The position numbers and the translations under genes were made by a program. This document shows positions 1 through 6,196 of a stretch of DNA of 12,681 nt, piece by piece (within the stretch, counting starts at the first letter, position 1; the number at the start of each line of letters is the position of its first letter). Below the pieces are notes generated by a model. That model ran no database searches, was not told the origin of the DNA, and saw nothing but the letters and a program-made list of their open reading frames with translations. The stretch lies in the NCBI GenBank assembly GCA_900763885.1, contig CAAFLY010000037.1:1-12681 (forward strand), given 5' to 3'. Source of the stretch: Clostridia bacterium. GTDB taxonomy: Bacteria > Bacillota > Clostridia > Oscillospirales > CAG-272.

Positions 1-15
1 GCAAGTACAGCCGAA

Positions 16-92
16 GCCGCACGGATCGGTACTTCGTACCTGCCGCGCGGGAATACAGCCGACTGCAGGTCGAAAAATATAGGGAGCGGGAC
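16..92 (+). repeat. Left copy of a hairpin-forming inverted repeat
   Basis: This 77-base block matches the reverse complement of 12320-12412, with a few substitutions and one 16-base length difference. It contains an internal hairpin in which GGTAC and GTACC close a three-base loop (29-40), flanked by CCGC(A/G)CGG-type arms that can pair outside it. The conserved inner parts include GACTGCAGGTC (61-71) and AGGG followed by GGGAC near 81-92. No coding potential is seen. It may belong to a dispersed intergenic repeat family or mark the edge of a mobile block; the sequence alone cannot decide. Confidence 0.8.
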
Positions 93-101
93 AAGTCCCG
101 C
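86..101. repeat. Perfect hairpin GCGGGAC / GTCCCGC
   Basis: Seven-base perfect arms close a two-base loop. The same core, GGGACAAGTCCC on one strand, recurs at the right end (12421-12438). No T-run follows, so it is not a convincing terminator for an upstream gene. Confidence 0.6.
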
Positions 102-143
102 GCCATGAACAATCTGTGAACAAATTGTGGCAAAACAAATAAC

Positions 144-166
144 GAACGCTTATTCTTATAGCGTTC
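144..166. promoter_or_regulatory. Leader dyad GAACGCT-N9-AGCGTTC
   Basis: A perfect 7-base inverted repeat sits in the AT-rich leader about 45 bases upstream of the -35 box of the main promoter. Its position and symmetry would suit a regulator binding site. No regulator gene is visible in the window, and a chance match is possible. Confidence 0.35.
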
Positions 167-208
167 ATAAGGCTTCCCAAGCCGGGAAAAATCGCGGAAT
201 TTCGCGGG

Positions 209-238
209 TCGACAAAGAACACCCGTTTGTGCTATACT
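209..238 (+). promoter_or_regulatory. Main promoter of the structural operon
   Basis: TCGACA (209-214, five of six consensus bases) is followed by an 18-base spacer and TATACT (233-238, five of six). A TGC triplet stands directly before the -10 box and gives an extended -10 element. Transcription would begin near 245, leaving a leader of about 48 bases before the small terminase start at 293. This is the best sigma-A-type promoter upstream of the operon, and it makes the ATG-less or promoter-overlapping starts further upstream unlikely. Confidence 0.7.
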
Positions 239-251
239 ATTGTCACAAACG
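224..251. promoter_or_regulatory. Operator-like dyad enclosing the -10 box
   Basis: CGTTTGTG (224-231) and CACAAACG (244-251) are perfect 8-base inverted arms separated by 12 bases that contain the -10 hexamer and the likely transcription start. A dimeric repressor bound here would block RNA polymerase. The protein that would bind is not encoded in this window. Confidence 0.5.
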
Positions 252-270
252 AAAGCGAACGTTTTTTCGG

Positions 271-278
271 AAAGGAGG
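271..278 (+). promoter_or_regulatory. Ribosome binding site of terS inside a small hairpin
   Basis: AAAGGAGG lies 14 bases before the ATG at 293, somewhat farther than usual. The bases GAAAG (270-274) and CTTTC (279-283) can pair around a GAGG loop and are followed by six T (284-289). The strong Shine-Dalgarno core therefore sits in a terminator-shaped element, although the stem is only five pairs. Confidence 0.5.
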
Positions 279-292
279 CTTTCTTTTTTACC

Positions 293-787
293 ATGAGTGA
301 GGAACATATGATCCATGCCACCGCGGAGGACACAGGTGCGCCGGACGGCTGTGCGGCGGAACCAATGGCACCGGAACCAATGGCGGCGGAGGAGCCCTAC
401 GCGGGGGACTTCGTCCGTGCGGGACTGTCCGGCAGCGCGACCGTCGATACGATCCGCCGCTACGGCTGGCACGCCATCCTCGACAGGCTGCGCACCGGAT
501 CCCTCGGCAGAGACGCGGCGGCGCTGGCACGGGAAACGGCACGGCTGTTTGCGCCGGAGGTCTGGCGGAGTCTGTTCGATATGATCCGCGAGGGGAGCGT
601 CCCGGCGGTGAAGCTGTACATGGAGCTGTGCAAGGACGCGGAGCCGGAGCAGTCCCATGGCGCGCCGTACGGTGAGGAAGCGGCGATCCGGCAGCTGCGC
701 GAGGCGATCTTCTCCCCGCAGACCGGGCTGGCGGACGAGCAGACCACAGGGGGCGGATCCGCGCGGGAGGTGACCGTCGGTGGCTGA
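293..787 (+). CDS. Probable phage terminase small subunit
   Basis: This 164-residue protein would recognise phage DNA and present it to the large terminase at the start of packaging. The assignment rests mainly on position: it is the first gene after the main promoter and overlaps the large terminase gene by 8 bases. Residues 1-40 are acidic and low in complexity and include a tandem EPMAP/EPMAA repeat, coded by a 13-base direct repeat (357-369 and 372-384). Residues 48-118 look fully helical, and the segment GSVPAVKLYMEL (101-112) resembles the stretch often seen near the end of small terminases. I chose ATG 293 because AAAGGAGG precedes it; an in-frame ATG at 308 is also possible. Upstream in-frame starts overlap the promoter. 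No clear helix-turn-helix is visible, so the family is only probable. Confidence 0.65.
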   Translation: MSEEHMIHATAEDTGAPDGCAAEPMAPEPMAAEEPYAGDFVRAGLSGSATVDTIRRYGWHAILDRLRTGSLGRDAAALARETARLFAPEVWRSLFDMIREGSVPAVKLYMELCKDAEPEQSHGAPYGEEAAIRQLREAIFSPQTGLADEQTTGGGSAREVTVGG

Positions 788-2051
788 TCTGCCGGGATAC
801 GTGTTCGGCGAAAAGCACCGGGCGTATATGCGCCGCGCGTATCGGCATACCGTCAATGTGGCGGAGGGAGCGGTCCGTGCGGGCAAAACAGTGGACAATG
901 TATTCGTGTTCGCGGCACTGCTGGAGGACGCGCCCGACCGGATCCATCTGGCAAGCGGCTCGACCCTCGGGAACGCGAAGCTCAATCTCGGCGACTGCAA
1001 CGGACTCGGGCTGGAGCGGCTGTTCGCGGGGCGGTGTGGTTGGACGCGGTACCGGGACAACGAATGTCTGCGGATCGCGACCCGGACGGGAGAAAAGCTC
1101 GTGCTGTTCACCGGTGGCAAAAACGCGGACGCGTACAAGCGGATCCGGGGCAATTCCTACGGGATGTGGCTGGCGACGGAGATCAACCACCACCACGAGA
1201 GCTTTCTCATGGAGGCGGTGAACCGGACGCTGGCGGCACGGGACAGGCGGCTCTTCTGGGATCTCAACCCATGTGCGCCGAACGCGCCGATCTACCGGGA
1301 CTATCTCGACAAATACGCGGCGGCGGAGCGGGCGGGCTTCTACAACTACGGCCACTTCACGATCGCGGACAATCCGGTCATCACGCCGGAGCGCATGGCG
1401 GAGATCGCGGCGCAGTACGATCCCGGCTCGGTGTGGTACCGGCGGGACATACTCGGCGAACGGTGCGCGGCGGAGGGGCTGATCTACCGGATGTTCGCGG
1501 ACGATCCCGCCGCCTATGCCGCGGACGGTACGGATTTCCCGGCGGAATTCATCAACATCGGCGTGGATTTCGGCGGCAACCGGTCCCGGACGGCGTTTGT
1601 GGCGGTGGGATTTGCCGAAAGCGGGATCGCGGCGTTGGCGGAGGGCGTGGTCGGCGGGGAAAAGGGAGAGATCGACCCGGAGCGGATCAACCGGGAATTC
1701 CGGCGCTTTCTCGGCGAATTGCAGGGACGGTACAGCGCGCCGGTGCGCTACGTATTCTGTGACAGCGAGGCGCAGTATCTGGAGACGGGCTTGCGGCGGT
1801 CGGTGGCGGACACGGGGATCCGGGTGACGGACTGCGTGAAGAAGCCGATCTGCGACCGGATCGCGTTTATGAACCGGATGATGGCGACGAAGCGGTTTTC
1901 CTACGACCCGTCCTGCCGCAATCTGCGCGGAGGGCTGTGCGCCGCGGTCTGGGACGAAACGGGAGACAGGCGGCGGGACGATTTCACCTCGGACATCGAC
2001 ATTCTGGACGCGTTTGAGTATGCCGTGGAGCGGTACATGGGGAAATATTGA
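780..2051 (+). CDS. Phage terminase large subunit (PBSX/Terminase_3-like)
   Basis: This 423-residue packaging motor uses ATP to drive DNA through the portal and cuts it with a nuclease domain. The N-terminal ATPase has a Walker A motif GAVRAGKT (30-37), a Walker B-like segment ending LATE (131-134) and a coupling motif WDLNP (160-164). The Walker B segment has Thr before the catalytic Glu where Asp is usual; I believe this is a feature of a clostridial subfamily. The RNase H-like nuclease carries acidic residues in GVDFGG (Asp263), FCDSE (Asp328) and DILDAFEYA (Asp407/Asp410). Its length is normal for the family. The GTG start at 780 has GGGAGGTGA six bases upstream and overlaps the end of terS, which implies coupled translation. 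The gene looks intact. Confidence 0.93.
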   Translation: MADLPGYVFGEKHRAYMRRAYRHTVNVAEGAVRAGKTVDNVFVFAALLEDAPDRIHLASGSTLGNAKLNLGDCNGLGLERLFAGRCGWTRYRDNECLRIATRTGEKLVLFTGGKNADAYKRIRGNSYGMWLATEINHHHESFLMEAVNRTLAARDRRLFWDLNPCAPNAPIYRDYLDKYAAAERAGFYNYGHFTIADNPVITPERMAEIAAQYDPGSVWYRRDILGERCAAEGLIYRMFADDPAAYAADGTDFPAEFINIGVDFGGNRSRTAFVAVGFAESGIAALAEGVVGGEKGEIDPERINREFRRFLGELQGRYSAPVRYVFCDSEAQYLETGLRRSVADTGIRVTDCVKKPICDRIAFMNRMMATKRFSYDPSCRNLRGGLCAAVWDETGDRRRDDFTSDIDILDAFEYAVERYMGKY

Positions 2052-2070
2052 AAGGCAGGAGGAAGAAAAT

Positions 2071-3492
2071 ATGCGGGAGGACATTATGGACTGGGTCCGC
2101 GCGGAATACGGCTGTGCGGCTTCGGCGGGGATCTATCGGAAAATCGAGCAGTGGGAGGACTGGTGGCGCGGGAAGTGCCGGGGCTTCCACGAGTATTGGG
2201 AGAACAGCGCGGCGGGCGGCCCGATCCGGCGGGAGCTGTACAGTCTGCGCATGGCGAAAAAGCTCTGTGAGGACTGGGCGGCACTGCTGCTCAACGATCG
2301 GACGTACTTCCGGGCGGAGGGCGCGGCGGGACCGTATCTGTCGGCGATCTTCGCGCGGGAATCGTTCTGGGAGCGGAGCAATCATCTCGTGGAGCGGGCG
2401 TTCGCGAGTGGGACGGGGGCGTGTCTCCTGCGCCTGCAGAACGCCGTGATCGGAGAGCGGGGAGCGCTGCTGCCGGGAGAGGGGACGCGCGTGCGGTTTG
2501 ATTTTGTATCCGGAGGACACATCATCCCGATCTCGGTCTCCGGCGGCCACATCATCGAGGCGGCGTTCGTATCGGAGCTGTGCCATCGGGGGGAGAACTA
2601 CGTATATGTAGAGGTGCATCTTCTGGAGGAGGACGGATATGTGATCCGCAACCGGTATTTCCGGGATGGGGAATTCGGTGCGGAGCTTGACGCGGCCGCT
2701 CTTCCGCCGGAGATGGCGCCGGGGATTTTGCGCACGGGCTGTCCGTACCCGTTTTTCGCGATCCTGACCCCGAATCTGCAGAACGCCGCGGAGGAGGGCT
2801 GCGGACTGGGGCAATCGATCTACGCGGACGCCATCGACTGTCTGAAAGGGGTGGATCTGGCGTTCAACAATTTCTGCCGGGATCTGAAGCTGGGCGGAAA
2901 GAAGGTATTCATCAACCAATCCCTGGTGGCGCGGGACGCATACGGGAACGCGTACACGCCGGACGATGTGGCGCAGCAGCTGTTTGTGACGGTGGGGGAT
3001 GTGGATCTGGCGGAGCATCCGCTGATTGAGGAGCACAATCCGACCCTGCGCACGGAGGAGAATCGGGACGCGGTCCAGAGTCAGCTCGACTATCTGGCGT
3101 TCCGGTGCGGTCTGGGCGCGAAGCACTACCTGTTCGGCTCCGTGGACGGCAAGACGCGGCTCACGGCGACGCAGTACATGGGCGAGCGGCAGGATACACG
3201 GCAGAACATTGTGAAGCACACGAAAAACGTCACGACCTACGTTCTCTCCGTGATCCGTCCGCTCCTCTGGCTGGCTGTCCATCGGTTCGGGCAGACGGAC
3301 GTCGATGAAAACGCCGCGGTCGAGCTCCACTACGACGACAGCTACTTCACGGACACCGAATCCGACCGCTCCCGCGACCTCCGCGAAGTGGAAACCGGCG
3401 TCATGACCCGCGACGAATTCCGCTCTCGGTGGTATCCTGCGGGCGCGGGGAGCGTGGGGAACGGTGGAGACGATGGGAGAGGACGCGTTTGA
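2071..3492 (+). CDS. Phage portal protein (SPP1 Gp6-like)
   Basis: This 473-residue protein would form the dodecameric ring at the head vertex through which DNA enters and to which the tail attaches. The N-terminal pattern IYRKIEQWEDWWRGK (21-35), followed by LYSLRMAKKLCEDWAALLLND (56-76), fits the SPP1-type portal family. The central segment CLKGVDLAFNNFCRDLKLGGKKVFI (257-281) and the LRTEENRDAVQSQLDYLAFRCGLG region (326-349) also fit. ATG 2071 is preceded by AGGAGG with 8-base spacing, 19 bases after the large terminase stop; the in-frame ATG at 2014 lies inside terL. An odd local duplication, SGGHII twice ten residues apart (147-162), is coded by near-identical bases. The Gly/Asp-rich tail (457-473) is weakly conserved in appearance. 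A MuF-type minor head gene, common after such portals, is missing. Confidence 0.88.
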   Translation: MREDIMDWVRAEYGCAASAGIYRKIEQWEDWWRGKCRGFHEYWENSAAGGPIRRELYSLRMAKKLCEDWAALLLNDRTYFRAEGAAGPYLSAIFARESFWERSNHLVERAFASGTGACLLRLQNAVIGERGALLPGEGTRVRFDFVSGGHIIPISVSGGHIIEAAFVSELCHRGENYVYVEVHLLEEDGYVIRNRYFRDGEFGAELDAAALPPEMAPGILRTGCPYPFFAILTPNLQNAAEEGCGLGQSIYADAIDCLKGVDLAFNNFCRDLKLGGKKVFINQSLVARDAYGNAYTPDDVAQQLFVTVGDVDLAEHPLIEEHNPTLRTEENRDAVQSQLDYLAFRCGLGAKHYLFGSVDGKTRLTATQYMGERQDTRQNIVKHTKNVTTYVLSVIRPLLWLAVHRFGQTDVDENAAVELHYDDSYFTDTESDRSRDLREVETGVMTRDEFRSRWYPAGAGSVGNGGDDGRGRV

Positions 3493-3504
3493 GAACGGAC
3501 CTGT

Positions 3505-3534
3505 TTGTCCCGGCTCCGGCAAAGTTTTTATAGT
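3505..3534 (+). promoter_or_regulatory. Possible internal promoter before scaffold and coat genes
   Basis: In the 134-base gap after the portal, TTGTCC (3505-3510) and TATAGT (3529-3534) are 18 bases apart. The -35 matches four of six consensus bases and the -10 five of six. It could raise expression of scaffold and coat protein, which are needed in high copy. This is a motif match only. Confidence 0.3.
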
Positions 3535-3626
3535 GGGATGGATTGGGATATGGTTTGTGCAGCTCCGGGTGCTTCTCCATGGGAGCGATCCGTCTCATAC
3601 ACCACAACGAAAGGAAGGACAGGAAT

Positions 3627-3950
3627 ATGGACACGAATGAAGAACTGCGGTTGGCGAGGCTTGACGGGGAGGTGCGGGTTGCGCTGACGGCGATGGGGGC
3701 AAAAAACGCGCGGTTGGCGGCGAAGGCGATCGACTACGGAAAGCTGGAGCTTGGCGAGGACGGCGCTGTAGTGGGCTTGGAGGAGCAGCTGGCGGCGTTA
3801 TCGAAGAGCGATCCGTATCTGTTCCGTGAACCGGAGGTACGGCGTGCCGTAACGGGGACGACCCACGGCAAGCTGGTACAGGATCCGGACGACATGACGG
3901 ACGCGGACTACTACCGCTGGCGCATGAAGAAGCGCGGCGCAGACGAATAA
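3627..3950 (+). CDS. Very short GP20-like scaffold protein
   Basis: Scaffolding proteins guide coat-protein assembly into a closed shell of defined size and then leave. This 107-residue protein sits directly before the coat gene. Its residues 18-66, with AMGAKNARLAAKAIDYGKLEL and then GLEEQLAALSKSDPYLF, resemble the C-terminal part of the phage minor structural GP20 family. The long N-terminal coiled coil usual in that family is absent. The frame runs open 28 codons farther upstream, but those residues are not coiled-coil in character and lack a good ribosome binding site. ATG 3627 follows AAAGGAAGGACAGG. Residues 89-100 (DMTDADYYRWRM) look like a conserved end motif. The protein could be a reduced scaffold or a non-scaffold remnant; the position makes scaffold likelier. 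Confidence 0.62.
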   Translation: MDTNEELRLARLDGEVRVALTAMGAKNARLAAKAIDYGKLELGEDGAVVGLEEQLAALSKSDPYLFREPEVRRAVTGTTHGKLVQDPDDMTDADYYRWRMKKRGADE

Positions 3951-4016
3951 GGCGGAAACAAGGCACAGCAGCCGCGCCGGGCGGTCAGGGAAGCGCTATT
4001 GCGCGCCAGAAACGCG

Positions 4017-4133
4017 ATGAATGCGGCGCATCCCGCAAAAAATCAGCCGAAAGCCGAAAATGGGACCCGCATAACGGGGAAAAAAGAAACGAGTCGGCGG
4101 CGGAGAGAGACCGCGGCGCGCTGTGACAGGTAA
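4017..4133 (+). CDS. Doubtful 38-residue basic open frame between scaffold and coat genes
   Basis: The 215-base gap 3951-4165 contains an open frame from ATG 4017 to TAA 4131-4133. It encodes a Lys/Arg/Ala-rich peptide ending near RRRRETAARCDR. The frame is also continuous with the scaffold gene: after the scaffold TAA (3948-3950) it stays open for 60 codons. There is no clear ribosome binding site before 4017. It may be a lost C-terminal extension of the scaffold, a chance open frame in GC-rich DNA, or a tiny gene. I regard chance as most likely. Confidence 0.15.
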   Translation: MNAAHPAKNQPKAENGTRITGKKETSRRRRETAARCDR

Positions 4134-4165
4134 AAAACACACAGAAAGAAAGGAAAAGAGAGAGT

Positions 4166-5302
4166 ATGAATCAATTTGTATCCGTAAAGCAGATCGCGCG
4201 GGAGACGCTGACCCGTTTGTGCGACAATCTGGTTTTTCCGAGCCTGATCTACCGTGACGACGGCGATCACCGCAGCGTAAAGAAGGGGGATACGGTGCTG
4301 GTGAAGCGGCCGGTCCGACTGGAGGCGAAGGAGTTTTCGACCGCGTCGGGGATCGAGACGCAGGATCTTGTGGAGGAAGCGGTCGAGGTGAAGCTGGACA
4401 CGATCGCGTCGGTGGATGTGGAGCTGACGGCGACCGAAGCCGCGTGCGACATGGATTCTCTGACGCGGCTGTTCCTAGAGCCTGCCGCCGCCGCCCTTGC
4501 CGAGAAGATCAACGCGGACGGGCTGATGCTGTACCGCGACATCCGCCAGAACTGCGGGATTGCAGGCACGCCTCCGGACACGCTGGCTGCCTTTGCGAAC
4601 GCGGCACTGCTGCTCGACGAGAACAAGGTGCCGACCGACTATCGATATGCGGTATGGAGTCCGCACGCGGCGTCCCGTCTGAAGCAGATCCCCGCGGTGG
4701 TATCCGCGGAGGCGTGCGGATCCTCGAAGGCGCTGCGCACGGGGAACATCGGCAGGGTGTTCGGGCTGGAGAACTACATGAGTCAGGCGGTGGTCTACCA
4801 CGAATCCGGCACGCTTGCGCACGCGACGGAGGTGCTGACGATCTCGAAGAAGACCGCCGGATCCGCGCCCACGATCGAGCTGACGGCGGCTCTGACGGGC
4901 GGCACGCCGAACATTTCCGGCAAGGGACTGGTCTGCGGTGATCTCTTATTCACGGACAACTACGACCTTCTGGTGCGCGCGGACTGCACGGCGACGAGTG
5001 CGACGAAGATCGTGGTGCCTGTGGACCAGCGCTCCTACGCGGCGGCGAAGGTGGGCGATGTGGTTCACGTGATCGGCGGTCATGAGGCAAATCTCTGCTT
5101 CCATCCGCACGCGTTCGCCTTTGTGACCCGACCCCTTGCGATCCCAGCGGGTGTGGAGGCGTACGTGACGAGCTACAACGGCATTTCGCTCCGTGTGGTG
5201 CGCGGCTACGACATTCGCTACAAGAAGGAGATTCTGTCCATGGACGTGCTGTACGCGTTCAAGACGGTATACCCGGAACTGGCGGTGCGTTATCTTGGAT
5301 AA
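4166..5302 (+). CDS. Major capsid protein, P22 coat-like family
   Basis: This 378-residue protein would form the icosahedral shell with an HK97 fold. The P22-type coat family is suggested by the N-terminal region with SLIYRDDGDHRSVKKGDTVLVKRP (26-49), the central NIGRVFGLENYMSQAVVY (194-211) and the C-terminal block from LCFHPHAFAFVTRPL (310-324) through LRVVRGYDIRYKKE to DVLYAFKTVYPELAVRYLG (360-378). Residues 225-305 look like the beta-rich inserted domain of this family. These coats need a scaffold but no head protease, which fits the absence of a protease gene here. ATG 4166 has AAAGGA 11 bases upstream, a modest site. The stop overlaps the TTG start of the next gene. The gene looks full length and undamaged. 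Confidence 0.88.
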   Translation: MNQFVSVKQIARETLTRLCDNLVFPSLIYRDDGDHRSVKKGDTVLVKRPVRLEAKEFSTASGIETQDLVEEAVEVKLDTIASVDVELTATEAACDMDSLTRLFLEPAAAALAEKINADGLMLYRDIRQNCGIAGTPPDTLAAFANAALLLDENKVPTDYRYAVWSPHAASRLKQIPAVVSAEACGSSKALRTGNIGRVFGLENYMSQAVVYHESGTLAHATEVLTISKKTAGSAPTIELTAALTGGTPNISGKGLVCGDLLFTDNYDLLVRADCTATSATKIVVPVDQRSYAAAKVGDVVHVIGGHEANLCFHPHAFAFVTRPLAIPAGVEAYVTSYNGISLRVVRGYDIRYKKEILSMDVLYAFKTVYPELAVRYLG

Positions 5303-5636
5303 TTACGCCTATTACAAGGAGGTATACGGCGGAGCGCTTACCGAGGGAGCCTTCAACAGGCTCTCTCCGGCGAGTGCCGCGGTATTGTCGGTGCTCCTCT
5401 ATCCGGCGGATCCGTCCTCGTTCACGGGCGACGCGCTGTCCGCCTATCGGGAAGCGTTATGCCGACAGGTGGACTACCAATCCGCGAAAAACGGCACGCG
5501 CTCCGTATCCCGCGAAACGCTCGGCGACTGCACGCAGGTCTATCGCGACACCGACATCCATGTCTCCGGCGCACCGCTCTCCCCGGATGCCCTTCTGATC
5601 CTCCAGTCGGCGCATCTGATCTGCCGCTGGATCTGA
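5295..5636 (+). CDS. Head-tail connector-like protein starting on TTG
   Basis: This 113-residue protein follows the coat gene, where small Gp6-type connectors that bind the portal are normally found. It is mostly helical, with DNYAYYKEVYGGALTEGAFNRLSPASAAVLSVLLYP near its start (2-37) and a second helical part near AYREALCRQVDYQSA (50-64), which resembles that family. The only sensible start is TTG at 5295, inside the last codons of the coat gene (overlap 5295-5302). There is no strong ribosome binding site, so translation probably depends on ribosomes ending the coat gene. This would keep connector output low compared with coat. The gene appears intact. Confidence 0.68.
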   Translation: MDNYAYYKEVYGGALTEGAFNRLSPASAAVLSVLLYPADPSSFTGDALSAYREALCRQVDYQSAKNGTRSVSRETLGDCTQVYRDTDIHVSGAPLSPDALLILQSAHLICRWI

Positions 5637-5660
5637 TCGGGGGACGCTGGGAACGGGTTT

Positions 5661-5798
5661 ATGCAAAAAGGAAGAAAGCGACGCATTCTGGGCAGGACTT
5701 TTATGAGGGGATGGGACAGGGTGGGGCTTGTATGGGGAGAGGTGCTTGTCGACAGGAGGGCTGCGTTTCCCGGGGGGCTTTATTATACATTATTGTAG
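5661..5798 (+). CDS. Doubtful 45-residue basic open frame
   Basis: An ATG at 5661 opens 45 codons ending at TAG 5796-5798. The peptide starts MQKGRKRRILGRTFMRGWDR and is rich in Arg, Gly and Trp. It fills most of the 169-base gap between the connector and the head-closure gene. Its ribosome binding site is weak and I recognise no family. It may be a relic of a lost gene or a chance frame. Confidence 0.15.
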   Translation: MQKGRKRRILGRTFMRGWDRVGLVWGEVLVDRRAAFPGGLYYTLL

Positions 5799-5805
5799 AA
5801 AGGGT

Positions 5806-6177
5806 GTGGTTTGTATCTCCTATTTATGGCAGGACAGCGCTATATTATGGCGGAATGTCGGGTATGATCCGGATCTGTTTACGGTTTCGTACGAGCGGGT
5901 GATACTCGATGGTGTGACGGCGGTGGAAACCTGTGCGGCGGACGAAACGGGCAGGGCAACGGGGAAGCTGGTGGTCTATCTGCGGGAAGGGGTGAGCACC
6001 GCGGACGGGGAGCCGTATGGCGGGGAGCCGCTCTGCGTACCGGGGGACAGGCTGATTCCGTGGACCGGGGCAGGTGTGGACGGGATGCCGGCGGACGGAG
6101 GGTACCGGATTCTGTCCGTAGAGCGGCGCACACACGGTTCACCGGCGATCCGGCACACGAAAATCGTAGCGATTTGA
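5806..6177 (+). CDS. Head-closure-like protein without an ATG start
   Basis: This roughly 120-residue protein occupies the slot for the second head-tail connector that closes the head. The segment YLWQDSAILWRNVGYDP at the N-terminal end and the end RRTHGSPAIRHTKIVAI look like small structural proteins found there in clostridial siphophages; I cannot name the family firmly. No in-frame ATG occurs near the N-terminus. Candidate starts are TTG 5728, GTG 5806 and, by spacing, ATC 5815, ten bases after GAAAGGG (5798-5804). One base change would make that ATC an ATG and give MSYLWQDS. I annotate GTG 5806 as the nearest standard codon, although it lies only one base after the purine run. The rest is intact, and DUF-type domain searches would decide. 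Confidence 0.55.
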   Translation: MVCISYLWQDSAILWRNVGYDPDLFTVSYERVILDGVTAVETCAADETGRATGKLVVYLREGVSTADGEPYGGEPLCVPGDRLIPWTGAGVDGMPADGGYRILSVERRTHGSPAIRHTKIVAI

Positions 6178-6196
6178 GGAGAGGGGGACATACGAC

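Noticed and set aside
227..292. Upstream in-frame start for the small terminase
   Set aside because: It would begin inside the promoter before the predicted transcription start. ATG 293 has the purine-rich site.
288..3522. Long minus-strand open frames (288-2084 and 1984-3522)
   Set aside because: They lie antisense to terminase and portal, are very rich in Arg and Pro, and show no ribosome site or family pattern. They are the shadow of GC-rich codon use.
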